Assembly: GCA_047619685.1 (NCBI GenBank)
Contig: JBLHLC010000012.1
Location: forward strand, 47,793 to 111,792
Length of the DNA: 64,000 bases
Source of the DNA: JABDJZ01 sp047619685
Lineage (GTDB): Bacteria > Bacteroidota > Rhodothermia > Rhodothermales > UBA10348
Direction: 5' to 3'
The notes under the pieces are model-generated. The model was not told the DNA's origin and did not search any database. It was given only the letters and a program-made list of their open reading frames with translations. Positions 52,993-62,795 of this stretch are shown in pieces. Position numbers and translations under genes: made by a program. Each line of letters opens with the position of its first letter. The stretch's first letter is position 1.

Positions 52993-54797
52993 TGGCGGCC
53001 ACGCCGCACATAAAGCTGACCAACGCCGACGGGACGGAAGTGGTGGTTTCAGGTGTTGCGGCTTCTCCCGGCATCGCAATCGGCCCGGCGTATGTCTACA
53101 GACGTCAGAGCTTTTCTGAGGAACGTCGTGAGATACTCCAGGAAGAAGTCCAGGAAGAAGTAGAGCGGTTTGAGCGCTCGGTAGTGCGTTCGGAGCGGGA
53201 TCTCGGCAAGATCATCGCGATAACCCGCGAAAAAGTGGGCGAGGAAAGTGCTGCGATTTTCGATGCGCAGCGCCTCATGCTCCGGGACTCCGCCATTTAC
53301 ACGTCGGTTGTGAACGCCATCAAGCGCGACCGGGTGAATGCAGGCTACGCGGTCGAGAAGATCATGGAGCGGCATCGGAAGGTCATGGAGGCCTCAGAGT
53401 CCGAGTACCTCCGGGAGCGGGCCCACGACCTTGTCGATGTCCAGGATCGCCTGGTGCGCCATCTCAGGAAGGGGAGGGCGCTTTCGAAGATTGACCCCAA
53501 CCACATTGTGGTGGCAGAAATCCTGACTGCGGCGGACATAGTGTTGTTCAGTCGGCGCGGCATTCTGGGCTGTGCCATGGATTTCGGCGGGGCCACCTCG
53601 CACGTGTCCATCATGGCCCGCTCCATGAGCCTCCCCGCGGTAGTGGGGCTCCACGGCGTCATTGACCACATACAGACCGGCGAAACCATCATCCTGGATG
53701 GCATCCGGGGCGAACTGGTACTGAATCCGACCGATGCGACCATCGAGCGCTATCGCACGCGTGCCCGTCGATATGAGCGTCTGAAACAGGAGGACAAGCA
53801 CCTCATCCCCCTCGCCTCCGAGACACTCGATGGGCACACCATTGTCCTGGAAGCAAACCTTGAGTTGGAGGACGAGTTGCCGCTCGTTGCCGAGTACGGG
53901 GCAGAGGGTATTGGCCTCTTCCGGACCGAAATTCTCTTCCTCATGCAGGGGCGACTGGTTGTGCCCGAGGAGTCGCAGTTCAGGATCTACAAGAAAGTCG
54001 TTGAGACGGTTTCCCCGCGCCCTACCACCTTTCGGGTGATTGACCTTGGCGGGGACAAGCTGTTGCCCATGGCCCACCGGGAGCACAATCCCTTCCTGGG
54101 CTGGCGCGGGATCCGGGTGCTTCTGGACAAGCCGGACCTGTTGATGCCTCAGCTCCGCGCCATTCTGCGCTCCAGCGCCTTCGGCCCGGTCCGGATCATG
54201 GTACCCATGGTGACCGAGGTCGAAGAGATCAAGGCGTTCCGCAGGCACCTGAACGATGCGCAAACCCAACTCGGCGAGGAGGGATTTGCGTTTGATCCTG
54301 ACGTCAAGGTGGGCATCATGATTGAGGTCCCTTCGGCGGCGCTGCTTGCCGATCGTTTTGCGCCCTACGCGGACTTCTTTTCGATAGGAACGAATGACCT
54401 GACGCAGTACACGCTGGCTGTGGACCGTGGGAATGACCTGGTTGCCGACCTGTACCAGGACCTGCATCCGGCGGTTCTGATGCTGATCCGGCGCACTGTG
54501 GAGGCGGCCAGGGGACACGGCATCCCGGTCGGTGTCTGTGGCGAAATGGCTACCAACCTGAGGGCCGTTCCGGTGCTTATCGGACTCGGCGTAGATAGCC
54601 TCTCCGTTTCGCCGGTCTATCTCCCCGGCGTGAAGCGCGTGATTCGCGCCATGAAACTGTCCGAGGGGAGGATGCTTGCTTCGGAGGCACTCCAATCCCA
54701 GAATGCAGTCGAGGTGGCTACCCGTCTGGACCAGTGGCTGGAGGAGCACGCGTGTGGCGTGGGGTTCTTCCTGGAGGGGCCCCAGGCAGACGCCTAG
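52992..54797 (+). CDS. ptsI: PTS Enzyme I (phosphoenolpyruvate-protein phosphotransferase)
   Basis: 601 residues, starting at GTG 52992. Phosphohistidine His204 lies in GGATSHVSIMARS; the PEP-binding barrel carries GLFRTEILFL and the late VCGEMATN with its catalytic Cys. It takes phosphate from PEP and passes it to HPr. Overlaps ptsH by one base. Confidence 0.95.
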   Translation: MAATPHIKLTNADGTEVVVSGVAASPGIAIGPAYVYRRQSFSEERREILQEEVQEEVERFERSVVRSERDLGKIIAITREKVGEESAAIFDAQRLMLRDSAIYTSVVNAIKRDRVNAGYAVEKIMERHRKVMEASESEYLRERAHDLVDVQDRLVRHLRKGRALSKIDPNHIVVAEILTAADIVLFSRRGILGCAMDFGGATSHVSIMARSMSLPAVVGLHGVIDHIQTGETIILDGIRGELVLNPTDATIERYRTRARRYERLKQEDKHLIPLASETLDGHTIVLEANLELEDELPLVAEYGAEGIGLFRTEILFLMQGRLVVPEESQFRIYKKVVETVSPRPTTFRVIDLGGDKLLPMAHREHNPFLGWRGIRVLLDKPDLLMPQLRAILRSSAFGPVRIMVPMVTEVEEIKAFRRHLNDAQTQLGEEGFAFDPDVKVGIMIEVPSAALLADRFAPYADFFSIGTNDLTQYTLAVDRGNDLVADLYQDLHPAVLMLIRRTVEAARGHGIPVGVCGEMATNLRAVPVLIGLGVDSLSVSPVYLPGVKRVIRAMKLSEGRMLASEALQSQNAVEVATRLDQWLEEHACGVGFFLEGPQADA

Positions 54798-54871
54798 GGA
54801 AGACCGTTTGGTCCGTTCGGAGTACCCAGCCATCCGTCTGAAGGGCGTGTGGAGCGGCAGGGGTTACCCGC

Positions 54872-57800
54872 ATGCCCGGCGAGCCTTGTCGTGGCTACCT
54901 TCCGACTGCAGGGTCCACGCTCCTTCCCCCAACGCTCGCGCTTTTTGTGACTGCCCGTATCCGTCCGGCCGCCTTTCTGATCTGCGCCCTGTCTCTGATG
55001 ACCGCACTTCCCGCGGCGGGGCAGTACGCCTATCATTTCGGTCGAAACAAGGTCCAGTACGATAATTTCGAGTGGCACGTCCTGGAGACGGAGCACTTCG
55101 ACATTTTCTACTACCCGGAAATGCTGGAGCTGGCGCAGCAGGGAGCCTTCTTTGCCGAGGAGGCCTATGACGACCTGCAGAACCGGTTCAACTTCTCGTT
55201 GAACAACCGGGTGCCGATCATCTTCTACTCCTCCAATCTGCACTTCAAGCAGACCAACATCACACCCGGCTTCATTCCCGATGGCGTGGGTGGCTTTTTC
55301 GAGTTCCTGAAGGGTCGGGTCGTCATTCCAGCCAATGGGAATATCACGCGCTTCCGCCGGGTGATTCGGCACGAGTTGGTGCACGTATTCACCTACAACA
55401 AGGTGCTTCGTGTGATGCGGGACCACCGGCGCGTGCCGGACCGCTTTCTCCCGCTCTGGTTTACCGAGGGACTGGCCGAGTACTGGTCTGGCGAACCGGA
55501 TCACCAGCACGAGATGATCCTGCGGGATGCCGTGTTCACAAATTACCTGGTCCCGCTGGAGACCATGTACCGCATCAACGGCTCGTTCGTGATGTATAAA
55601 CAGGGGGAGGCCATCTGCGAGTACATCGCGGAAACGTATGGCGATGAGAAGCTCCTGGACATTCTGGAGGCCACCTGGGTAGACAAGGACTTCAAGACCG
55701 TCCTAGAGACCGCGCTTCGGACCCCTTTCCCTGAGTTGGCTGCAAATTGGCAGGCCTGGATCAAGAACCGGTATTTGCCCGGCGCGGGCGAAATGGAGTT
55801 GGGGTCCATCATCGCCGACCCGATTACGGGAGTCGGTTTCAGCGCAAAGCCGGAATTCTATCGCAAACGGGACGGTACGGCGCGCGTCTACTACGTGGGC
55901 AACCGGTCCGGCTACGGCAACCTCTACAGCGTGGAAGTGGACTCCGTCTACAAGCCGCTCGGTGACCCCGAAATAGAACTCGAAGGGGAAAGGAACGAGC
56001 GCCTGGAGGCATTTCACCTGTTCGAGAGCCGGATGGATGTTTCGGCGGATGGACGACTGGTATTCGTGACCAAGAGTGGCGGCCAAGATGTGATCCACGT
56101 GTTTGACATCGAAGAAGACGAGCTCATTTCCACACTCCGCCTGGACCAACACGTGGCCGTCTCGTCTCCGCATTGGTCGCCGGAAGGAGACCGGATTGTC
56201 TTTTCGTCCATTGACGAGTCTGGCTTCAGCGATCTGTTTGTCTATGACTTTGGCGATGGGAGCCTGGTGGCACTGACCAATGATGCCTACGACGATCTCG
56301 ATCCGGCATGGAGCCCCGATGGACGGTTTGTAGCCTTTACTTCAGACAGAACGTCGCTGGGCAAACAGGGGGCCTACAACGTATTCACGTACGACTTTGA
56401 GACCGGCCGCGTGGAGTACGTCACCTTCGGGGACCAGAAGGATTTCAGTCCAACCTGGAGCCCGGACGGGAAGTCGCTGGCGTATGCGAGTTCGGTACGG
56501 GGGGAGGGCGAACGATACAGCGCCCAGGATATCTGGATTGCCGACGTCTCCGGACGGATAGGCCAGCCGCCGGCCGTCGCGTCGCTGAATGTTGGCGACG
56601 ACTCCGCCCCCATCACAACCCGCCGCGTGGACAGAATCACGCACCTGGCTGGAGCGGCATACGATCCCGTATGGACCGAGGATGGGAGGATCATTTTTAC
56701 GAGTTTCGAGGGCCTTTCGTTTGCCATTCGGTCCATCGGGGACATCGGCAGCCGCGTTGCTGAACCCTTGGAATCCAGGGACGTGGATCTGACCCTTCCG
56801 GGCACATCCTGGACGTACGGAAAACTCACGGGCGCGGCAGCCCTCCGAACGCCCTACAAGAAGCGCTTCAAGTTGGACTTGGCGCAGGGCACTGTATCCC
56901 AGAGTGCCGTTCTGGGCACGTTGGGTGGCGCCATGCTGGCTTTTTCGGACTTGCTTGGGGACGACTATCTATACCTGACCTTATTCAACACGGCACAATC
57001 CCAGCGGGATTTCTTGCGGAGCCTCAGCTTCCAGCTCTCCCGTTCCCGTCTTCACAAGCGGACCAACTTTGGCTACGGGGTCTACCGGTTTGCCGGTCTT
57101 CGGTACGACATCACCGACCCAGACGCCCCGGCCGGATTCCCGCGTTTTTATGAAACCGTGTATGGAGGCTTTGGAGCCATCAGCCATCCGATTTCCAAGT
57201 TCAAGCGCTTTGATGTTTCTACCTCGCTGAGCTGGAGCAACAAGGAAATTGACATCCGAAATATCGATCGGGATGCCTTGCTGCTGTCCAACAGCGTCTC
57301 CTTGGTGCACGACAACGCCCTCTACCACTACAACGGCCCGATTGAGGGTTGGCGCGGCAAGCTGACTGCGGCATACACGACCGACATCCTGTATTCCAAC
57401 GTTTCGTACTACTCGCTCCTGGCTGACTTCCGGTACTATTTGCGACTTGGACGAAGCGTGACGTTTGCCTCGTGGGCCATGGCCCGCATGAATCAAGGGC
57501 GCGAGGCGCGGCTCTACTACATGGGCGGCAGTTGGGACTTGAGAGGATTCAGGCTCTTCAGCGTGCGGGGCCAAAAACAATGGTTCACATCCCAGGAGCT
57601 GCGTTTCCCCATTCTGGAGCAGCCATCGGTGACTTTCCCCGCTCTTGCGGCCCTTGGTGTTGTCAACTTCAAGGGGGCGCTGTTCTTTGATGCGGCCCAC
57701 TCCTGGAACGGTGATTACAACCTGAAACAGCCCGAGATCGTAGCCGGAGAGACCATTGGGGCCGCGGGAGTTGGCTTCAGACTGAATCTGTTCGGTGGGT

Positions 57801-57898
57801 TCGTCTTCCGATATGACATTGGGCACCGGTACCGCGACGGGTTCACCCGCATCGACAAGCGGTTCTTCAAGCAGTTCTTCTTCGGCTGGAATTTCTGA
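54872..57898 (+). CDS. Envelope protein: gluzincin-like peptidase, TolB-like propeller and C-terminal barrel
   Basis: 1008 residues from ATG 54872; a GTG at 54947 would give a more compact signal peptide (VTARIRPAAFLICALSLM...). Residues about 60-290 hold HELVH (167-171) with a downstream Glu in WFTEGLAEYW, a zinc-peptidase pattern. About 350-640 are PD40/TolB-like propeller repeats (WSPEGDRIVFSS, WSPDGRFVAFTSD, WSPDGKSLAYAS). The last 300 residues are beta-barrel-like and end in FFFGWNF with an aromatic terminus, pointing to the outer membrane. Its stop overlaps the next start by one base. Confidence 0.83.
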   Translation: MPGEPCRGYLPTAGSTLLPPTLALFVTARIRPAAFLICALSLMTALPAAGQYAYHFGRNKVQYDNFEWHVLETEHFDIFYYPEMLELAQQGAFFAEEAYDDLQNRFNFSLNNRVPIIFYSSNLHFKQTNITPGFIPDGVGGFFEFLKGRVVIPANGNITRFRRVIRHELVHVFTYNKVLRVMRDHRRVPDRFLPLWFTEGLAEYWSGEPDHQHEMILRDAVFTNYLVPLETMYRINGSFVMYKQGEAICEYIAETYGDEKLLDILEATWVDKDFKTVLETALRTPFPELAANWQAWIKNRYLPGAGEMELGSIIADPITGVGFSAKPEFYRKRDGTARVYYVGNRSGYGNLYSVEVDSVYKPLGDPEIELEGERNERLEAFHLFESRMDVSADGRLVFVTKSGGQDVIHVFDIEEDELISTLRLDQHVAVSSPHWSPEGDRIVFSSIDESGFSDLFVYDFGDGSLVALTNDAYDDLDPAWSPDGRFVAFTSDRTSLGKQGAYNVFTYDFETGRVEYVTFGDQKDFSPTWSPDGKSLAYASSVRGEGERYSAQDIWIADVSGRIGQPPAVASLNVGDDSAPITTRRVDRITHLAGAAYDPVWTEDGRIIFTSFEGLSFAIRSIGDIGSRVAEPLESRDVDLTLPGTSWTYGKLTGAAALRTPYKKRFKLDLAQGTVSQSAVLGTLGGAMLAFSDLLGDDYLYLTLFNTAQSQRDFLRSLSFQLSRSRLHKRTNFGYGVYRFAGLRYDITDPDAPAGFPRFYETVYGGFGAISHPISKFKRFDVSTSLSWSNKEIDIRNIDRDALLLSNSVSLVHDNALYHYNGPIEGWRGKLTAAYTTDILYSNVSYYSLLADFRYYLRLGRSVTFASWAMARMNQGREARLYYMGGSWDLRGFRLFSVRGQKQWFTSQELRFPILEQPSVTFPALAALGVVNFKGALFFDAAHSWNGDYNLKQPEIVAGETIGAAGVGFRLNLFGGFVFRYDIGHRYRDGFTRIDKRFFKQFFFGWNF

Positions 57899-59052
57899 TG
57901 GTGTCACGCCGCCTGATCATACTCCTGGTGCTCGTCCTCACCGGCTGCAAAACGCTGCAGTTGGAGAGGCCGGTCCGTGTGCAGAGCACAGACTGGTGGA
58001 CCACAGGCGGCTCGGAATCGCACAACTCCGCCGTTGACGCGGACGTGGCGCCGCCGCTAACTCTGGCGTGGGAGTACAACGCACTGGCGGCCTTCGGCCC
58101 CGGGTCACCGCTTGTTCTTGGCAACGCGGTACTCGTTGCCAACCTGCAGGGAGAGGTTCACGCCATCAATCTGGAGACCGGTAAGCGAATCGGTCAGGTG
58201 TCGTTTCGCGAGGCCATCAACGCCACGCCGGCGCTGGTGGACGAACGCATCATCGTCGCCAATGCGCTGGGGAATCGGACACTGCAGGCCTATGACCTGG
58301 AGCGGGCCTCCACAGCCTGGACCAGGCGAGGTGCCACCGTGGAGGCCGGACTCCTGGCGTATGGGGACGCCGTCTTGGTGGCGGATGCCCTGGGCAAGGT
58401 CAGCCTGGTGAACGAGCGGAATGGCGAGGATATCTGGACGTTCGAGGACCCGGACCAGACCAATGTCCGCGCGACGCCACTGATGGCGGGTGACCTGTTT
58501 GTGGTCATTCACCAGGAAGGCACGGCGAGAGCGTTTGAGCCCGCGACCGGAGAAGTGGTCTGGGAGGCAGACATGGGTGGCCCCGTCTACGCGTCTCCCG
58601 CCGCAGCCGGGGCCATCGTGTACGTTCCCACAACGCGTGGCGTGATGCTGGCCGTGAACGCGCGGACCGGACGCATTGAATGGCGCTTCGACACCAACTC
58701 GGAGCGGATTCGCCTTGCCAGTCCATCCATCAAGGACGGCGTCATCTATTTCGGGGCTTCTGATGGTTTTGTTCGCGCCATCTCGACCAACTTTGGAGAG
58801 CCCAGGTGGCGTGCGCAAATGTCGGCCGCCATCAACGCACAGGTGCTGGTAGCCGGACACTACATCTATGTGGGCACCATGCACAACAAGCTTGTGGCAC
58901 TGGACTATGAGACCGGCGGGGAAGTGTGGTCTACCGAGCTTCGGGGCCGCATCAAGTCTGCCATGGCCGTGGCCGGCGGTGGAATTGTGGTGTTGACCGA
59001 GCCGCGGTATGTGTACATGTTTATGCCGGAGGTGAGGAATGTCACGCAGTAG
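57898..59052 (+). CDS. PQQ-type beta-propeller lipoprotein (BamB-like)
   Basis: 384 residues. Lipobox LVLTGC with Cys17. Seven or so propeller repeats with the pattern ...GxVxAxxxxTGxxxW... (VHAINLETGKRIGQ, AFEPATGEVVWE, AVNARTGRIEWRF, ALDYETGGEVWS). Resembles BamB-like scaffolds of the outer-membrane assembly machinery, but the sequence alone cannot prove that role. Coupled to the barrel protein upstream and overlapping the next gene by 14 bases, so the three likely work together in the envelope. Confidence 0.82.
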   Translation: MVSRRLIILLVLVLTGCKTLQLERPVRVQSTDWWTTGGSESHNSAVDADVAPPLTLAWEYNALAAFGPGSPLVLGNAVLVANLQGEVHAINLETGKRIGQVSFREAINATPALVDERIIVANALGNRTLQAYDLERASTAWTRRGATVEAGLLAYGDAVLVADALGKVSLVNERNGEDIWTFEDPDQTNVRATPLMAGDLFVVIHQEGTARAFEPATGEVVWEADMGGPVYASPAAAGAIVYVPTTRGVMLAVNARTGRIEWRFDTNSERIRLASPSIKDGVIYFGASDGFVRAISTNFGEPRWRAQMSAAINAQVLVAGHYIYVGTMHNKLVALDYETGGEVWSTELRGRIKSAMAVAGGGIVVLTEPRYVYMFMPEVRNVTQ

Positions 59053-59809
59053 ACTCCTGTTGTTCGCGATCCTTGTGGCCACCGGCGGTGCTGCCGGGCG
59101 GGTTGCGGCACAAGTGGCCGTGGTGACCTCAAATGACCCGCAGGCGCTGGTTTATGCGGATTCAACCTGGCTGGGACCGGCGTCCAGGGGGACCTTTGAG
59201 CTTCCCCAGGGGACGCGACTGGTTCGCGTTGTGCCGTCGGCAGTTGGTTCGTGGGGCGTTCCGGGAGTTCAAGCGGCGGTCATTGAAGGAGATACCGTCC
59301 GGGTCAGTGCCCATTTTCCGATTACCTACCGCCTTGAAGGCACACCGTTTTCGGCCCAGGTCTATCAGGTCAATGGCGACGACGAAGTCCTCCTGGGGAC
59401 GACCCCGGTGGTGCTCCACGAGGATGCTCCGCTTGCAGGGGAATTGGTGTTTCGGCGCGCGGGGTTTTCGACGGTCAGCATTCAGCCTGGAACGGCGTTC
59501 TGGAATCACCATCAGGCCGTGCTGCAGCCACTCGCAGAGGACGTCCTGATTCCCGCGGACGTGCGGCTGGACATAGCCCATCGGTCCCGGCGCTGGATAG
59601 ACTACGCCGCGCTTGGTGCCGCCACAGTGGGCGGCATTCTGGCGGTGCATTACAAGATCAAGGCGGACAACCGCTACGCCGAATACAGCGAAACGGGTGA
59701 TCCTACGCTCCGGCCCAGGATCGAGCAGTTGGACGACCGCTCGGCCATTGCGTTGGGTGCCATGCAGGCCGGCGTCGGCGTGTTTGCGCTGAGGCTGGTG
59801 TTTCGGTAA
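59039..59809 (+). CDS. Exported PEGA-like domain protein
   Basis: 256 residues, signal peptide about 1-24 (VAAQ). Repeated beta segments (ALVYADSTWLGPASRGTFELPQGTRLVRV; LLGTTPVVLHEDAPLAGELVFRRAGF) fit PEGA domains, which bind surface layers or other envelope proteins. A hydrophobic segment near 190-205 (YAALGAATVGGILAV) may return to the membrane. Third gene of the envelope cluster. Confidence 0.68.
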   Translation: MSRSRLLLFAILVATGGAAGRVAAQVAVVTSNDPQALVYADSTWLGPASRGTFELPQGTRLVRVVPSAVGSWGVPGVQAAVIEGDTVRVSAHFPITYRLEGTPFSAQVYQVNGDDEVLLGTTPVVLHEDAPLAGELVFRRAGFSTVSIQPGTAFWNHHQAVLQPLAEDVLIPADVRLDIAHRSRRWIDYAALGAATVGGILAVHYKIKADNRYAEYSETGDPTLRPRIEQLDDRSAIALGAMQAGVGVFALRLVFR

Positions 59810-59876
59810 GGCATTCGGGTCCGAGAAACGACTCCCACTCGCAGGCGTTAGTGCGGCGCAAACCAACTACGCCGCC

Positions 59877-60332
59877 ATGCTCAGAGACCAGCTCAAGGAA
59901 GACCTGAAACCGGCCATGCGGGCCAAGGACAAGGTCCGGCTCAGGACCATTCGTTCGATCCTGTCCGCCATGTTGGAGCGGGAGGTGCAGCTTCGCGAGG
60001 GCGGTTCAGCGGTACTGACCGACGAGCAGGCCATGGAGGTCATCCAGAAGGCCGCCAAACAGCGCAGGGACGCGCATGCGCAGTATGTGGAGGCGGGCCG
60101 GGATGACCTAGCGTCCATCGAAGCAGAAGAACTGGTCATCCTCGAGGAATACCTCCCTGCGCAACTGTCCGACGAAGACCTACGTAGCGGAATCCAGGCA
60201 ATCGTTGCGCAGACCGGCGCCGCGTCCATGAAAGACATGGGCAAGGTAATGGGCATGGCCATGGGGAAATTCAAGGGCAAAGCGGACGGCAAGCGCGTGC
60301 AGGAAATGGTGCGCGAAACACTGGCGGGGTAA
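59877..60332 (+). CDS. GatB/YqeY-domain protein
   Basis: 151 residues, the complete YqeY length. Start MLRDQLKEDLKPAMRAKDKVRLRTIRSILSA and the ending GKVMGMAMGKFKGKADGKRVQEMVRE are family signatures. YqeY resembles the tail of the GatB amidotransferase subunit and may bind tRNA; exact function is unknown. One base separates it from the next gene. Confidence 0.92.
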   Translation: MLRDQLKEDLKPAMRAKDKVRLRTIRSILSAMLEREVQLREGGSAVLTDEQAMEVIQKAAKQRRDAHAQYVEAGRDDLASIEAEELVILEEYLPAQLSDEDLRSGIQAIVAQTGAASMKDMGKVMGMAMGKFKGKADGKRVQEMVRETLAG

Positions 60333-60333
60333 C

Positions 60334-60900
60334 GTGGGCATACTGGACATTGTCATCGTAGCGCTTTTGGCCGTGGGAGTCGTAACAGGATTTCGGACCG
60401 GCTTTTTCAAGCAGGCAGGAGGCATTGCTGGTATTCTCATTGGCTTCGCGCTGGGGCTCGGCCTCATGAAACCTGTGGGCGACTACCTCATCTCCAAGTC
60501 AGGGATGGAGCCTGCAGTGGGTCCGGTTCTGGGATTTGTTGCGGTTTTTGCCGCAGCCTACCTGCTCGTGCAGATTGTGGCCAAGGTGGGGGAAACCTTA
60601 CTGGGAGCCGCCAAGCTCACGTTTGTAAACAAGCTCCTGGGTGGTGGCGTCGGCGGTATCAAGGCCGCCATGATGATGAGCATCGCTTTTATAGGTGCGG
60701 CCTACATCCAGGTACCCCCGCAAAGCACACGCGACAACTCGGCGCTCTACCACTCCGTGGCGGCCATCATGCCCGTGGCGTGGTCCATGGTTTCCGAGAA
60801 CTCCGAGTCTCTGGACGAATTGTCCCGCAGGATTGAGGAGAAGATCCCGACGGTCGATTCCGATTCGGACTCCGGATCGGAGGCCTCCGAGAGCAACTAG
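60334..60900 (+). CDS. CvpA-family membrane protein
   Basis: 188 residues from GTG 60334. Four membrane segments (LDIVIVALLAVGVVTGFRTGFFKQ, etc.) with the CvpA pattern, then an acidic Ser/Asp tail (SDSDSGSEASESN). Family members affect colicin production, biofilm and envelope stress. Its stop overlaps the convergent gene by 4 bases. Confidence 0.88.
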   Translation: MGILDIVIVALLAVGVVTGFRTGFFKQAGGIAGILIGFALGLGLMKPVGDYLISKSGMEPAVGPVLGFVAVFAAAYLLVQIVAKVGETLLGAAKLTFVNKLLGGGVGGIKAAMMMSIAFIGAAYIQVPPQSTRDNSALYHSVAAIMPVAWSMVSENSESLDELSRRIEEKIPTVDSDSDSGSEASESN

Positions 60901-61688
60901 AAACCTTGCATGCCGGGCGTGAAGATGACGCCCGCCTTCAGAATCCACCCCGAGGCGCGGTTCATGTTGTCCGTCTCGAGGCGGATCTGCCCAGCGCCAG
61001 CGCGGAAGGACAGGGGAGCGTCCGGCCACACGTGTAGCCAGGCGTCCCAGGTGGTTCTGGTTGGGTTTTCGCCGGCAAAAAGTCTGGCTGCGGACGCGTT
61101 CGCCCCCAGGATGGCCTTGCCGGCAATTCGGGAGAGGAGGCTGAATTCCAGTGCGCCGTCAAATCCCGTGGATCCGTCACCGGGGCCAACGAACAAACCG
61201 CCAGTAGGCGCGATTGTGGAGAGCGAGGCCTTCGCCAGTAGACGCATCTCCAGCATGTTGTCGGGACCCCCGAATCTCAGCGCCGGGCCTCCGCGAATGG
61301 CCAGCCAGTCTGCCTCCACCTTGAGTGGCCCCGTTCGGTCGTAGGAGAGCAGACTCAGGCCACCCGCCCAGGGAGCCTTTACAATGAGCATCCTGAGCGG
61401 GCTGACCGCCCAGGCGAGTTTGGCATCGCGATTTGCGCTCCGTACACCAGCCGTTACCGACAGAAGATCCAGGCGGGAATCCTCCGAGACATTGGGGAGG
61501 AAATAGAAAAGAGGAACCACCCGCCGAGCCGTCAGCGAAAGCCCCCCAACGCCCGGGTCCGTTGCGTACCAGGAGTTTGCCTCGAGCTCCAGGGGCGCCA
61601 ATTCCAACCAGGAAGGTTGGGCGGATACCGGTGCCGCGATAGCGAAAATGACAGCCAGCAGCAGTGCAAGCGGGAAGGGTCGGATCAT
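60897..61688 (-). CDS. Putative outer-membrane beta-barrel protein
   Basis: 263 residues from the ATG at 61686-61688; a far longer frame upstream is an artefact overlapping the permease gene. Signal peptide to about residue 23 (APVSAQ). Alternating hydrophobic strands and the terminal GMQGF suggest a small barrel. Its start overlaps the stop of the permease by 4 bases. Function unknown. Confidence 0.6.
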   Translation of the reverse strand: MIRPFPLALLLAVIFAIAAPVSAQPSWLELAPLELEANSWYATDPGVGGLSLTARRVVPLFYFLPNVSEDSRLDLLSVTAGVRSANRDAKLAWAVSPLRMLIVKAPWAGGLSLLSYDRTGPLKVEADWLAIRGGPALRFGGPDNMLEMRLLAKASLSTIAPTGGLFVGPGDGSTGFDGALEFSLLSRIAGKAILGANASAARLFAGENPTRTTWDAWLHVWPDAPLSFRAGAGQIRLETDNMNRASGWILKAGVIFTPGMQGF

Positions 61689-62677
61689 GCAGTTGCTTTC
61701 TTTCGCCCGGCCCTTCGAACAATCAACAGGCCGGAAATCACCAATGTGCCCCCCACCACCTGACCGAGCACAAGGTGTTCCCCCAGGAATGTGATACCGG
61801 TGATGAGGGCAACCACCGGAACCAGGTAGCTGAACACTGCCGTTCGGGAGGGCCCAATCTGCCGGACCGCGTCGTTCCAGAGCACCACCGTGAGGCCGGT
61901 GGAGAAGGCTCCGGAGAAGGCAATCGCAACCCAGATAACCAGCGATACTTCCGCCCACGCGACGCCCGCCAGGTACGGCCAGGAGATGACGGTCAAAGGA
62001 AGGATCGAGAAGAAAACGCCGTAGAACGTGAGTGCTACGGCCGGGATGTGCGCCAGGAGCGGCCGATTCAGCGTCGTATAGGCAGCCCACAGCATGGCCG
62101 CCAGCAGCATGACCAGGTTTCCAAAGAGGACGTCCGTCCCCAAGTCCACCTTGCTGCCCGAGAGAATGATCCACGCCGTGCCGGCAAGGGAGACAAAGAG
62201 GCCACCCCACGCGGCCGCAGAGAGGCGCTCGATGCGGAGCAGCGCCGAGCCGACAGCCGTCCAAATCGGGGCGGAGGCCATGATCAGCGCCGCTGATCCG
62301 GCCAGCGTGTTGCTGAGGCCAACAATGAACGCCACCTGGTACACCGTGTAGCCCAGAAGGCCCGTCGCGATGACCCGCCAGGGGTCCAGCTTGAGGGCAT
62401 CAAACACACCCGTCTTGCTGCGACGGCTGGACCAGACGTGAAGGCTTGAAAGCGCAATGAACGCCGCCAGGATGCGCAAGAGGTTCAAAGCCTGCGTGTG
62501 CATGGCCGGCAGAGCGGCCTTCAGGACCACGAAATTGGTGCCCCAGATCAGCACAGAGAAGAGGAGCGACACCTCGACGGGCCAAGGGAATCGCGGATGC
62601 TGGTCTTGGCTTCTCAACGGAGGGGCGGAGGCGACTGGGGGGAGCGTGGCCGACAGGCCTCGCCGGGAAACGTCCAA
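61685..62677 (-). CDS. DMT-superfamily permease (two EamA domains)
   Basis: 330 residues, ten membrane segments in two EamA repeats (SLLFSVLIWGTNFVVLKAAL... and GNLVMLLAAMLWAAYTTLNR...). Drug/metabolite exporters of this type move amino acids or other small molecules; substrate unknown. The start at 62677 is the most upstream; about 30 residues of polar sequence precede the first membrane segment, so a shorter start is possible. Confidence 0.85.
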   Translation of the reverse strand: MDVSRRGLSATLPPVASAPPLRSQDQHPRFPWPVEVSLLFSVLIWGTNFVVLKAALPAMHTQALNLLRILAAFIALSSLHVWSSRRSKTGVFDALKLDPWRVIATGLLGYTVYQVAFIVGLSNTLAGSAALIMASAPIWTAVGSALLRIERLSAAAWGGLFVSLAGTAWIILSGSKVDLGTDVLFGNLVMLLAAMLWAAYTTLNRPLLAHIPAVALTFYGVFFSILPLTVISWPYLAGVAWAEVSLVIWVAIAFSGAFSTGLTVVLWNDAVRQIGPSRTAVFSYLVPVVALITGITFLGEHLVLGQVVGGTLVISGLLIVRRAGRKKATA

Positions 62678-62795
62678 CGGGAATACCGCGTCAAGATACC
62701 TGCATCTGTTGCAGAACTTTGCGTCCCGGGTGCTCAGGTTTGTAAAATGGCATCGTATTTATGGGGGTCCTCCACTCCCGAAATCCCCACCAGTC

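Noticed and set aside
53394..54833. 479-codon frame antisense to ptsI
   Set aside because: Composition follows the third-position bias of ptsI; no domain and no promoter.
60897..62264. A 455-residue reading of the putative barrel protein gene
   Set aside because: The first 192 residues overlap the permease gene in another frame; the signal peptide marks the start at 61688.
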